Assembly: GCF_002979775.1 (NCBI RefSeq)
Contig: NZ_PCPR01000012.1
Coordinates: forward strand, 1 to 64,000
Reading direction: 5' to 3'
Origin: Arthrobacter sp. MYb23
GTDB lineage: Bacteria > Actinomycetota > Actinomycetes > Actinomycetales > Micrococcaceae
DNA: 64,000 bases
Within the stretch, counting starts at the first letter, position 1, and each line of letters begins with the position of its first letter. Made by a program: the position numbers and the translations under genes. Below, piece by piece: positions 1-7,749 of the stretch. The notes under the pieces are model-generated. The model saw only the letters and a list, made by a program, of their open reading frames with translations, searched no databases and had not been told where the DNA came from.

Positions 1-366
1 GCCAACACCGGCAACTCGGACCTGAACAACGTCACCCTCACCACTTCCGCCGGCGCCACCGCCTCCCTGCTCACCACTGATGTGACTAACGGCCTGCAGC
101 TGACCATCGAAAACTGCAGTGTTGCCTGGACCGGTGCCACCGCCCCCTACAACTGCGCGGGCACCAAGACCACCGTTCTGGCCTCCGGACCCGTGATCGC
201 AGCGAACAAGGCCCTGGCCAACCTCACCTCGCTGGCCTCGACCAAGACTGACAACCTCAAGGTCACCACCGCATTCCCCACCACCGCGAACAACGACTTC
301 CAAGGCGCCACGTCCACCATCGCCTTCGCCTTCACCGGCACCCAGCGCACCGAAACCACCAAGTAA
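1..366 (+). CDS. TasA/CalY-like exported structural protein, C-terminal part
   Basis: The reading frame is open from the first base to a TAA at 364-366, so only the last 121 residues are present and the N-terminus lies upstream. The fragment is rich in Thr, Ala, Asn and Ser, with alternating short hydrophobic strands and two cysteines (in NCSV and YNCAG), as expected of a secreted beta-sandwich protein. It ends in a polar TQRTETTK tail. Identification as a TasA/camelysin-type SipW substrate rests mainly on the SipW-type signal peptidase gene 220 bp downstream; the fragment itself is not diagnostic. In Bacillus such proteins form extracellular fibres or matrix, and a similar role here is inference. 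Confidence 0.6.
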   Translation, partial: ANTGNSDLNNVTLTTSAGATASLLTTDVTNGLQLTIENCSVAWTGATAPYNCAGTKTTVLASGPVIAANKALANLTSLASTKTDNLKVTTAFPTTANNDFQGATSTIAFAFTGTQRTETTK

Positions 367-409
367 GCGCTGAACCACCAAGTAAGCGCCGAGCCCACCA
401 GCTAAGCGC
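354..409 (+). repeat. Tandem repeat spanning the stop codon of the TasA-like gene
   Basis: A 17-bp unit beginning AACCACCAAG is present exactly at 354-370 and 373-389, and as a degenerate third copy with four mismatches at 393-409. The first copy contains the last codons and the TAA stop. The period is 19-20 bp, so later copies are out of frame and noncoding. Confidence 0.75.
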
Positions 410-586
410 AGCAACACCACCAGCCCCGCCGGGCCTGGTCGGGCGCCCCCCTGTCCGATCAGGTCCGCCGGTATTAACCCACACCGACTCTCAAGCTGGA
501 CCCCCACGAGATCGACCCCCAACACCGCAGCTCCGCAGCTTGAGCCCAACGAGCTTGCCCACCCAACACGGAAGGAACGCCAGATC

Positions 587-1285
587 ATGAGCACTATCAC
601 CAGCATCAACGAACCCGCAGTCCACGGCCGGCGTTCCGCCGGGGAGGCTAGCGCCGCCGTCGTGATTTCAGCGGACGTTGCCACCGCACCTGGAGCGAGC
701 GCAGCCAGCGCGACGGGTCGGTTCCGCCGGGTTGCCGGCAAAGTGGTCAGGGGCGTCGGTGTGGGCCTGCTGGTTCTGGGCGCGTTGGTGTTCCTGTTCC
801 TGGCGATCGGGCCGCGGATCCTGGGCTACCAGACCTCCACCATGCTCACCGGTTCCATGGCGCCGCTGATCAACCCGGGCGACGTCGTCGTGACCGTTCC
901 CACCCCCATCACCGACGTCAAGGTAGGCGACATCATCACCTACCACATCCCCGTCGAAGACCAACGAGTGGAAACCCACCGCATCACCGAGATCACCACT
1001 ACCGCCGACGGCGGAGTCGCTGTCCAAACCAAAGGCGACGCCAACAACGGCATCGACCCCTGGATCGCCACCCTCCAAGGCAAAACCGTGGACAAGCAGA
1101 TCGCCACCATCCCCCACATCGGCAACGCCATCCGCGCTCTCCGCGAACCGATCGTCATGAACACCCTCATGTATGGCGCTCCCGCCATCCTGGTCATCGG
1201 AATGCTTGCCTCCATCTGGACCAAAGAACCCACCAAGACAGCCCCGGAAGGCGCCGCAGAGCCCCAGGCAGCAAGCAGTGAGTGA
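587..1285 (+). CDS. sipW: SipW-type signal peptidase I
   Basis: Predicted membrane-bound type I signal peptidase of 232 residues. It has a polar N-terminus, a first membrane helix at about residues 55-78, and a second near 193-210 followed by a cytoplasmic tail. The catalytic serine is in the TGSM motif (Ser90). A histidine follows in the ETHRITE motif (His131), in place of the lysine of ordinary bacterial enzymes; this Ser-His dyad defines the SipW/archaeal/ER type. A TKGDANN segment matches the conserved downstream box. SipW enzymes process TasA/CalY proteins, and a likely substrate lies directly upstream. The next gene starts inside its 3' end. Confidence 0.88.
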   Translation: MSTITSINEPAVHGRRSAGEASAAVVISADVATAPGASAASATGRFRRVAGKVVRGVGVGLLVLGALVFLFLAIGPRILGYQTSTMLTGSMAPLINPGDVVVTVPTPITDVKVGDIITYHIPVEDQRVETHRITEITTTADGGVAVQTKGDANNGIDPWIATLQGKTVDKQIATIPHIGNAIRALREPIVMNTLMYGAPAILVIGMLASIWTKEPTKTAPEGAAEPQAASSE

Positions 1286-1691
1286 GGACCCAGGCCTCAA
1301 GATCGAGGCAACTGTCCTCGAACCGTGCCGCCTGCAAACCTTGGCTGACGAGCTGGGAGACTCCGCACCAGCGCTCGGTTTTCTCGCCAACTACCTTTCC
1401 ATGCTGCCGGGCCGGATGCTGAGTATCTCCAGCGGCCTATGCGGGCATAACGCCGATGCGAGCATGGACGCCATCCTGAGCCTCAAGATTTCCTCGGCCA
1501 TGGTGGGAGCCCTCGAGACAGAGGACCAGTGCCGGGTCATCGAACGCATGATCCGCGACGACCACTTCGACTCCGCAATCCGAGCATTCCCGGCTCTCCA
1601 ACAGTCCACGGACCGCTGCTTTGCTGCAGGGCCTCAGTTATTGGGGAAGGCACGGGAGTCGCTCTGCTCAGGGCCCCGGAATCTTTTTTAG
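1278..1691 (+). CDS. Hpt-like helical protein lacking the phosphoacceptor histidine
   Basis: A GTG at 1278 overlaps the sipW stop by 8 bp and opens a 137-residue frame, which argues for translational coupling. Residues 20-100 resemble a histidine-phosphotransfer helical bundle: the segment AILSLKISSAMVGALE aligns with the usual AHxLKGSSAxxGA motif. The phosphorylatable histidine is replaced by Leu67 and the following glycine by Ile71, so classical phosphotransfer should be impossible. The last 25 or so residues (TDRCFAAGPQ onward) do not look like the domain and may come from a terminal frameshift. It could be a binding-only pseudo-Hpt adaptor or a decaying gene. A longer frame from 1173 inside sipW is unlikely. 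Confidence 0.6.
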   Translation: MSEDPGLKIEATVLEPCRLQTLADELGDSAPALGFLANYLSMLPGRMLSISSGLCGHNADASMDAILSLKISSAMVGALETEDQCRVIERMIRDDHFDSAIRAFPALQQSTDRCFAAGPQLLGKARESLCSGPRNLF

Positions 1692-1743
1692 GATTCAGCG
1701 CTCAAGGTTTGGATGCAGCGCCGATGATGCTCGCACATGCTCT

Positions 1744-3042
1744 CTAGCGGTCAGCCGGCACATTGGTGTCGACCGTCTTGACCTCATGCGGGACAAGGAA
1801 CAGCGCGGCCACGGCCAACAGCCCGGCCGCGGCGAACACGTAGAAGCCCGCAGGGTAGGCGATGTTTGCGGCAACCAAAGTTCCCGTCACTGCGGGCCCA
1901 ACGATCGCTCCGAGCCTGCCCACTCCTGCTGCGAAGCCCAGCGCGGTCCCGCGGAGGCGGGGCGGGAAAAGTTGGCTGACCCAGGCGTAAACCAGCACCT
2001 GCGAGCTGAAGACGAAAACCCCGGTGACGAACACGGCAGCGTTGAGCAGGAACTCGTTCTGGATCTTGACGCTCAAAATCGCCAGGAACACCGCGGACAA
2101 TCCGAACCACATCAGCACAATCTTTTTGGTCCCGTGTTTGTCGGCAAGGATTCCGGCAAGGAAAAGACCCGCTACGGCGCCCAGGTTTAGAACCAATAGC
2201 AACGTGAGACCCGTGCTGACGGGGTACCCGGCCGCGGCCATCAGTTGCGGCAGCCACGTGTTCAGGCCGTAGACCAGCAGCAGCCCCATGAACGAGGCAA
2301 TGCCAATCCCCACGGCAACCTTGGGATACGGCTTCTGCAGGAGGTCTCGGAAGCCAGTCTTTGGCTTGGTGGCCGTTGAACTCCCGACGGCGTCTGCGGC
2401 GTTCGCGGGTTCGCTCGCCTTTCGATTGCCGACTTCTGCCGAGCCAGCCTTGGCGGAGGCAACCTCAGGGAGTGACTCCGGGAGTTTCGCCCACAGGAAG
2501 GGCAGGAGTGCCAGACCCGCAACGCCGCCGATGATGAACATGAGCCGCCAGTTTGGAACGATGAAGATTGCCAGGAGTGCCGTTGCTACGGCGCCAACGT
2601 GGTAGCCGGTCATAGTCCGGGTGGTGGACTTGCCGGCGGATCCGGCAGGTGCGTAGTCGTTGATGTAGGCCAAAGCAGCGGGGAGGCACGCGCCCAAGCC
2701 GAGTCCGGCCAACATCCGAAGCAGTGAGAAGACCGCTACGTTCGGGGCGAAAGCGACCCCGATGGTGAACAGTGAGAAGCTTGCCACGCAGGCGATCAGC
2801 AGTTTGCGGCGTCCGAACCTGTCTGAGAGCGGTGCGATGAAGAGGGCGCCCAGGCCCACTCCCACCAGTGAAATGGTGGCGGCGAAGGTAGCCCCGAAAG
2901 CGTCAAAGCCAAGCTCGCCGGTCTTGATGAGTGTTGGGATAACGGTGCCCAGCACCACGAGGTCGAAGCCGTCCAACACCATGGCCAGCCAGCAAAGCCA
3001 GACGGGCCATTGGGAGCGGCGGGCAGATGACATCGTCGGCAT
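1744..3042 (-). CDS. MFS transporter, aromatic acid:H+ symporter (AAHS) type, PcaK-like
   Basis: Membrane protein of 432 residues with about 12 helices and a central cytoplasmic loop near residues 195-235. The first helix carries the DGFD signature typical of AAHS carriers, and the loop after helix 2 has SDRFGRRK, the MFS motif A. AAHS members import 4-hydroxybenzoate, protocatechuate, benzoate or related acids with protons. The gene is divergent from an IclR regulator that precedes pobA, so 4-hydroxybenzoate is the most likely substrate. That substrate call is inferred from context, not from substrate-site residues. Confidence 0.85.
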   Translation of the reverse strand: MPTMSSARRSQWPVWLCWLAMVLDGFDLVVLGTVIPTLIKTGELGFDAFGATFAATISLVGVGLGALFIAPLSDRFGRRKLLIACVASFSLFTIGVAFAPNVAVFSLLRMLAGLGLGACLPAALAYINDYAPAGSAGKSTTRTMTGYHVGAVATALLAIFIVPNWRLMFIIGGVAGLALLPFLWAKLPESLPEVASAKAGSAEVGNRKASEPANAADAVGSSTATKPKTGFRDLLQKPYPKVAVGIGIASFMGLLLVYGLNTWLPQLMAAAGYPVSTGLTLLLVLNLGAVAGLFLAGILADKHGTKKIVLMWFGLSAVFLAILSVKIQNEFLLNAAVFVTGVFVFSSQVLVYAWVSQLFPPRLRGTALGFAAGVGRLGAIVGPAVTGTLVAANIAYPAGFYVFAAAGLLAVAALFLVPHEVKTVDTNVPADR

Positions 3043-3144
3043 AGCGTCCTCGGTACTTCTCAGATGGGTCGTCCCGGCCGCAGAACGGTCGGTCGGTCGA
3101 TTAAGAGAGTTGTATCACCGCACCATGTTGCTTGGCACACGTTC

Positions 3145-3159
3145 TACCATTGAATGGAA
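3145..3159. promoter_or_regulatory. Candidate IclR operator between the transporter and iclR genes
   Basis: TACCATTGAATGGAA is an imperfect palindrome (CCATT-G-AATGG core). It lies 103 bp upstream of the transporter start and 94 bp upstream of the IclR start. It closely resembles the perfect palindrome at 4002-4016 on the other side of the regulator gene, suggesting both are bound by the IclR protein. Confidence 0.5.
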
Positions 3160-3252
3160 GCTGCTGGAAGTGGAGCTGCACAGCGGCGCCAACAACTCGG
3201 CGACAAAACAGCGGTGCTGACCGCTCGGCGACCAGGAGCAAGGGAGCACACC

Positions 3253-3993
3253 ATGGCCAACTCGGCATCAGGTGATTCTGTGGTGGACCGCGTGGTGAGG
3301 GTCATCGAAGCCTTTCCGGAAGGCGTGACTTCGCTGCAATTGAGCGAGCTGGCTGACCGTTCCGGGCTCCCGTTGTCATCGGCCCATCGGCTGGTCAGGC
3401 AACTCTCCGAGCATGGGCTCCTGGACCTTGGTGCCGGCGGGACTGTCCGCCTGGGACTGCGTTTGTGGGAACTTGTCAACAGGAATTCGCCAACCTTGGC
3501 TCTCAGGCAGGCGGCCATGCCTTTCATGGAGGACATCCAGCAAGTCCTCAACCAGAACGTAAACCTGGCCGTGCTTGACGGATGGGAAGCGCTCTTTGTG
3601 GAGCGGCTTTCCCGGCGGGGGTCCGTAGCTAACCGGGCGCAGATTGCCGGGCGTATGTCGGTCCACATTTCCTCTGCAGGACTGGCCCTGATGTCACACC
3701 AGTCGCGGGAACTTCAGGCGGAGTACCTCGAGCAGTTCGCCGATTCGTCCGGAAAAGTGACTGCCGGCGTCGTACGTCATCTTCTGGCCGAAGCGGCGCA
3801 GCAGGGGTACGCGCAACTGGCTGGCGTGGTGGATCCGGATACGTGGGGAATTGCCGTGCCCGTGATCAACAGCAAGCGTCGCACCGTGGCGGCGCTCGGA
3901 GTGGTGGTGCCCCTAGCGGAGATGCGGCTCCAAGCGCTGGTGCCTGCGCTCCAAACGGCGGCTCGGGGCATTGGGCGTCAGCTCAGCGACTAG
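3253..3993 (+). CDS. IclR-family transcriptional regulator of 4-hydroxybenzoate metabolism
   Basis: Protein of 246 residues from the ATG at 3253, which follows an AGGAG stretch; an in-frame start at 3154 would add an unlikely arginine-rich leader. Residues 10-65 form the winged helix-turn-helix (LQLSELADRSGLPLSSAHRL), and about 80-240 is the IclR effector-binding domain. IclR members such as PobR and PcaR sense aromatic acids. Between an AAHS transporter and pobA, this protein probably senses 4-hydroxybenzoate or protocatechuate. Related palindromes flank the gene on both sides. Whether it activates or represses cannot be read from the sequence. Confidence 0.85.
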   Translation: MANSASGDSVVDRVVRVIEAFPEGVTSLQLSELADRSGLPLSSAHRLVRQLSEHGLLDLGAGGTVRLGLRLWELVNRNSPTLALRQAAMPFMEDIQQVLNQNVNLAVLDGWEALFVERLSRRGSVANRAQIAGRMSVHISSAGLALMSHQSRELQAEYLEQFADSSGKVTAGVVRHLLAEAAQQGYAQLAGVVDPDTWGIAVPVINSKRRTVAALGVVVPLAEMRLQALVPALQTAARGIGRQLSD

Positions 3994-4001
3994 ATTCCGT
4001 C

Positions 4002-4016
4002 TTCCGTTCAACGGAA
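4002..4016. promoter_or_regulatory. Perfect palindrome upstream of pobA, candidate IclR operator
   Basis: TTCCGTTCAACGGAA is a perfect 7+1+7 palindrome starting 9 bp after the IclR stop codon and 96 bp before the pobA start. Its pattern (TTCCRTT-N-AAYGGAA) matches the weaker site at 3145-3159, at a similar distance from the gene it would control. Confidence 0.6.
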
Positions 4017-4111
4017 TTCATGTAACGCCAATCACGCCTCGCGGGCCACACTGATTTCAGATTCATCCCGCTTCATTTCAAGTCGGGATCCGCAACGGAG
4101 CGAGGAAAACC

Positions 4112-5299
4112 ATGGCACGCACACCGATTACCACCCAAGTCGCCATCATGGGCGCAGGCCCCGCCGGACTGATGCTCTCCCACCTGCTCGCCAAACAGGG
4201 CATTGAATCCGTGGTGGTGGAAATCCGTAGCCGCAAGGACATCCAGGAGACAGTACGGGCAGGCATTTTGGAGCACGGCACCGTGAACCTGCTGGTGGAT
4301 TCCGGCGTCTCGGACCGGGTGCTGCGCGAAGGCGACCGACACGACGGTATCGAGCTGCGGTTCAACGGCGAGAGTCACCGCATCAACTTCAAGGAACTCG
4401 TTGGGGAATCCGTATGGCTCTACCCGCAGACCGACGTCTTCATGGATCTCGCAACAAAGCGGGAAGCCGACCGCGGTGACGTCCGGTACAGCGTCACGGA
4501 CACCACTGTGCACGACCTCGAAGGCAAGCCGAAAGTCTGGTTCACCGACGCGGACGGCCAGGAGTTCGAGATTCAGGCCGACTTCCTTGTGGGTGCCGAT
4601 GGGTCGCGCAGCCACTGCCGCTTCCAGATCCCCGAAGCCAACCGCAAATGGTACTTCCACGAGTATCCGTTCGCATGGTTCGGAATTCTCGCCGAGGCAC
4701 CGCGTAGCGCCGACGAACTCATCTACGCCAACTCCGAGAATGGTTTCGCTCTGATCAGCCAGCGCACCGAAACCGTTCAACGCATGTACTTCCAGTGCGA
4801 CCCCAAGGAGAACGTGGCCGACTGGGACGACGAACGCATCTGGACCGAGTTCCGCAAGCGCGTCAACGGCAACGGGTTTGAACTCAAGGAGGGACCCGTC
4901 CTGGAAAAGATGGTCTTGCCGTTCCGCAGCTTCGTGCACACCCCCATGCGTCATGGCAACCTTTTCCTCGCCGGCGATGCTGCGCACACGGTCCCGCCCA
5001 CCGGAGCCAAGGGCCTCAACCTGGCCATCCACGACGTCAAGGTGCTGTTCGAAGGCCTGGATTCCTTCTACTCCAACGGCTCCACTGCGCTGCTCGATTC
5101 CTACAGCGACCGCGCCCTGGATCGCGTATGGAAGGCTCAGCACTTCTCGTACTGGATGACGTCCATGCTGCACACCGTGCCCGGTGCCGACGATTTCGAC
5201 CGCGCCCGCCAGCTCGGCGAGCTTCACTCCGTGGTCACGTCAGAGCACGCCAAGGCGTACCTGGCGGAGTCGTACACGGGCTGGCCGACCTCGCGGTAG
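4112..5299 (+). CDS. pobA: 4-hydroxybenzoate 3-monooxygenase
   Basis: Flavoprotein hydroxylase of 395 residues, the family's usual length. It converts 4-hydroxybenzoate to protocatechuate using NAD(P)H and oxygen, feeding the beta-ketoadipate pathway. The N-terminus carries the FAD dinucleotide-binding motif GAGPAG at residues 14-19. A GADGSRS segment near residue 160 is the DG motif that contacts both FAD and NAD(P)H. GDAAHTVPPTGAKGLNLA from residue 288 is the second FAD motif. The ATG follows GAGGAAAACC. No ring-cleavage genes are present, so the rest of the pathway must be encoded elsewhere. Confidence 0.95.
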   Translation: MARTPITTQVAIMGAGPAGLMLSHLLAKQGIESVVVEIRSRKDIQETVRAGILEHGTVNLLVDSGVSDRVLREGDRHDGIELRFNGESHRINFKELVGESVWLYPQTDVFMDLATKREADRGDVRYSVTDTTVHDLEGKPKVWFTDADGQEFEIQADFLVGADGSRSHCRFQIPEANRKWYFHEYPFAWFGILAEAPRSADELIYANSENGFALISQRTETVQRMYFQCDPKENVADWDDERIWTEFRKRVNGNGFELKEGPVLEKMVLPFRSFVHTPMRHGNLFLAGDAAHTVPPTGAKGLNLAIHDVKVLFEGLDSFYSNGSTALLDSYSDRALDRVWKAQHFSYWMTSMLHTVPGADDFDRARQLGELHSVVTSEHAKAYLAESYTGWPTSR

Positions 5300-5362
5300 T
5301 GCTGGGCGCTGGCGTCGCTGTTGCGCTAACTGCGGGTTGCTGGCGACCACGAGTCTGACCCC

Positions 5363-5500
5363 GGAACCCGTGCCGTCCCTTCGCATTTGGCGCACCGCGG
5401 AACCCGTAGCGTCCTTGGCATTTGGCACTCCGCGGAACCCGTAGCGTCCTTGGCATTTGTCACTCCGGAACCCGTAGCGTCCCTCGCATCTGGTAGCACC
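5363..5500. repeat. Four-copy tandem repeat of 33-36 bp in a convergent intergenic region
   Basis: The 283 bp between pobA and the HNH gene contain no credible gene. Units beginning GGAACCCGT start at 5363, 5399, 5434 and 5467 (periods 36, 35 and 33). Copies 2 and 3 are almost identical, while copies 1 and 4 are diverged. Each carries a GCATTTGG-like block. There are no unique spacers, so it is not a CRISPR array. Confidence 0.85.
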
Positions 5501-5582
5501 CAGAAACCGACCGCGGAGATCACTTCACATCCGACATCCGGGCACAGTCCGGCAGCACCCAGCCTCCTCTTTGAGCGGAGTT

Positions 5583-7655
5583 TTATGTTCTTTGGGGTGT
5601 GTGGTGGTGGTTGCGTCGGGGTTTTTGTTGGGGGTCGATGTGGGGTGGAGGGACGAACCACGGGACTCCGGTTGTCATGTCGATACGCCACTGCTCTTTA
5701 TGGATGAGGTGGTGATGGTGGCTGCAGAGCAGGGTGCCGTTGTCGGTTCCTGTGGTGCCGCCGTGGGACCAGTAGGTGGTGTGGTGGGCTTCGCACCAGG
5801 GTGCGGGCATGGTGCAGTCGGGGAAGGAGCAGCCGCCGTCTCGGGCGGTGATGGCTTTGCGGATGTGGGGTGGGAAGATCCGGGTGGTGCGGCCGATGTC
5901 CAGGACGCGGGAGTCGCTGCCGAGCAGGACGGGGAGGATGTCGGCGTCGCAGGCGATTTTGCGGATGGTGGTGGGGTGGATCGGTCCGAGGAACGTCGCT
6001 GTGCCCGTCCCTAAACCTGCACCTGCACCTGTCCCTGTCGCTGTATCTGTGCCTGTCGCTGTATCTGTGCCGCGCTGTTTGTGCTGGCTGGACTGGTTGT
6101 GGCTGCTTACTTGTTCGAGGAGTTCTTGGTAGCCGATGGTGATGGCGAGTTGGGGTCGGTAGCCGCCGTTGGAGGGCAGCTTCCCGGTGGTCATCGCGAC
6201 GCTGCAGGCACCGACGAGGCCGTTGAGGAGTTTCTGTGCCCTAGAGCGGCGGTCCAGGTCCGGTCTGTTTGGCCGGTGTTCTGCCTCCTGCCCAGTGGAT
6301 TCGTCGGCGCCTGATCCGGGCTGAGATTCTGTGCCGGTTCCATGCTCCGGGCCGTCATCGGCTTTGGTGCTGGTGGTGAGTCTGGGGTTGGTGGCGGTGT
6401 TCATGACGGTGGTGAGGGTTTCGTATTGTTCGTCGGTGGCGAAGATTTCGATGTGGTGGAGTCCGTAGCGGCGCCGGCGGCGCAGGAACGCGCCTTGGTG
6501 CTGGCGGAGGACTTCTTCGGAAGGTTCGGGGCCGTCGTGGTCGATGGAGTCGATCCAGCGTTTGGTCATGGTGGTGACGAAGTCCGGGTCGGTCTCCACC
6601 GCGGTGGTGGTCAGGGAGTGTTCCATCCGGGTGATGGTGTCCTCGTCGGTGAGGTGCCGGACTTTGTCCAGGGCGGTGCTGATGGTCGTCGCGGAGCGGG
6701 AAGGCACCAACGCGGATCCGACAGCGTCGGCGAGGATTTCGCGTCGGGCCGGGATCTCTTGGCCGGTCATCCCTGCCTGGGGGAGGACGTCCGCGGCGAG
6801 GGCGAGCCGACGGCGGGCTTCACCGATACCGATCCGCAACCGTGCCCGAAGGAACTGCGCCGCGTCCCGATACCCATCATCCAGAACACTGGCCGTGGAC
6901 CCTGCACCCCATTCCGCTGAGCCCGTCCCTGTGCCCGTGGTGGAACGGTCGCCGTCCACGGGCACAGCTGTGCCACCCAAGAGCTGCGCTGCGTCGGTGG
7001 AACGGTCGCCGTCCACGTTGGAAACTAACGCCATGTCCGTTCCCGTCGGCGGGTCAGTCCAGCCAGTCCGCCACCCCGGCGCTGCTGCCGAGGACCCCGG
7101 ACCGGCTTGCGCTGCTTCCTTCCGGGCCCGTTCCACCGCCTGCGCCGCAACAACCTGCAAAAACTCCACCGACCGGGAGATCTCCTCGACCCTGCCCGCG
7201 AAGTCAGCAGCCTCAACAAACCCCAACAGCCGGGCCTCGGCGGTGGCGGATAAGCGTGCGGAGTCCAGAAGTGCCGCGCCGTCTTCAAGCAGCGCCGTCA
7301 GGTCCGGCCCGGCAGCCAAGAGGTGTTCGGGTCTCGGAAGCTGCCCGACCGAACGTGGGCTTGGCTGAGCAGGCTCAGAGCTATAGCCGGTCCGGGCTTC
7401 GCGCGATGGGTCGGGCGTCGATCCTGGATGGCCGGCCGCGGCGTCTCGCTTCGGGGCGCCCGTGCGGCCAGTACCGTTGAGCAGCCCGGCACCGTGGAAA
7501 TTTTCGATCAATGTGATGTGCGGGGTCGAATCCTTGAATCCGGCCTTGATCCCGTGCGGGATGCTCAGGACGCGCTGTGACCGTATGGCAGCCAGGGCAG
7601 CGACAGCAGGGGAGTGTTCCGCCCATGATGCCGTCGACTGCGCCAGTTTCTCCAT
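5583..7655 (-). CDS. DUF222 domain protein with C-terminal HNH endonuclease domain
   Basis: Protein of 690 residues. The middle part (about 110-560) has the DUF222 character of the actinobacterial 13E12-repeat family, and the C-terminus carries an HNH nuclease domain: DGGCSFPDC, then CEAHHTTYWSHGG, then DNGTLLCSHHHHLIH, giving paired metal-binding cysteines and the His-Asn-His triad. This family occurs in many copies in Arthrobacter and Mycobacterium genomes; its role is unknown. The linkers are low-complexity, with a 22-bp direct repeat and an 18-bp tandem repeat, both in frame. No Shine-Dalgarno sequence precedes the ATG, so the start is tentative. Confidence 0.85.
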   Translation of the reverse strand: MEKLAQSTASWAEHSPAVAALAAIRSQRVLSIPHGIKAGFKDSTPHITLIENFHGAGLLNGTGRTGAPKRDAAAGHPGSTPDPSREARTGYSSEPAQPSPRSVGQLPRPEHLLAAGPDLTALLEDGAALLDSARLSATAEARLLGFVEAADFAGRVEEISRSVEFLQVVAAQAVERARKEAAQAGPGSSAAAPGWRTGWTDPPTGTDMALVSNVDGDRSTDAAQLLGGTAVPVDGDRSTTGTGTGSAEWGAGSTASVLDDGYRDAAQFLRARLRIGIGEARRRLALAADVLPQAGMTGQEIPARREILADAVGSALVPSRSATTISTALDKVRHLTDEDTITRMEHSLTTTAVETDPDFVTTMTKRWIDSIDHDGPEPSEEVLRQHQGAFLRRRRRYGLHHIEIFATDEQYETLTTVMNTATNPRLTTSTKADDGPEHGTGTESQPGSGADESTGQEAEHRPNRPDLDRRSRAQKLLNGLVGACSVAMTTGKLPSNGGYRPQLAITIGYQELLEQVSSHNQSSQHKQRGTDTATGTDTATGTGAGAGLGTGTATFLGPIHPTTIRKIACDADILPVLLGSDSRVLDIGRTTRIFPPHIRKAITARDGGCSFPDCTMPAPWCEAHHTTYWSHGGTTGTDNGTLLCSHHHHLIHKEQWRIDMTTGVPWFVPPPHIDPQQKPRRNHHHTPQRT
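6034..6069 (-). repeat. 18-bp tandem repeat inside the HNH gene
   Basis: Two perfect 18-bp copies (6034-6051 and 6052-6069) encode a Gly/Thr/Ala/Asp-rich linker in the C-terminal third of the protein. More degenerate units flank them. The length is a multiple of three, so copy-number change would preserve the frame. Confidence 0.8.
6939..7017 (-). repeat. 22-bp direct repeat pair inside the HNH gene
   Basis: Identical 22-bp copies at 6939-6960 and 6996-7017 lie 57 bp (19 codons) apart and both encode VDGDRST. They mark an in-frame duplication in a variable linker. Confidence 0.8.
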
Positions 7656-7749
7656 GAATAAATCATTTCATTGGGGTCTGACATTTTTTAGTGGAACCCT
7701 AAAGGACGGCACCAACCTCCCGAACCAACGCAACCAGGCGAGCACAAAA

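Noticed and set aside
1173..1277. Longer start for the Hpt-like protein inside sipW
   Set aside because: The extra residues are Pro/Arg-rich and lie in another frame of sipW; the GTG at 1278 with an 8-bp overlap is the simpler start.
1529..1747. Plus-strand ORF of 72 residues after the Hpt-like gene
   Set aside because: It overlaps the Hpt-like gene in another frame, has no ribosome-binding site and no domain.
4073..5227. 384-residue minus-strand ORF opposite pobA
   Set aside because: Antisense shadow of a clear flavoprotein gene with all motifs in the plus frame.
5363..5500. Possible CRISPR array
   Set aside because: Units are contiguous and imperfect with no unique spacers, there are only four copies and no cas genes nearby.
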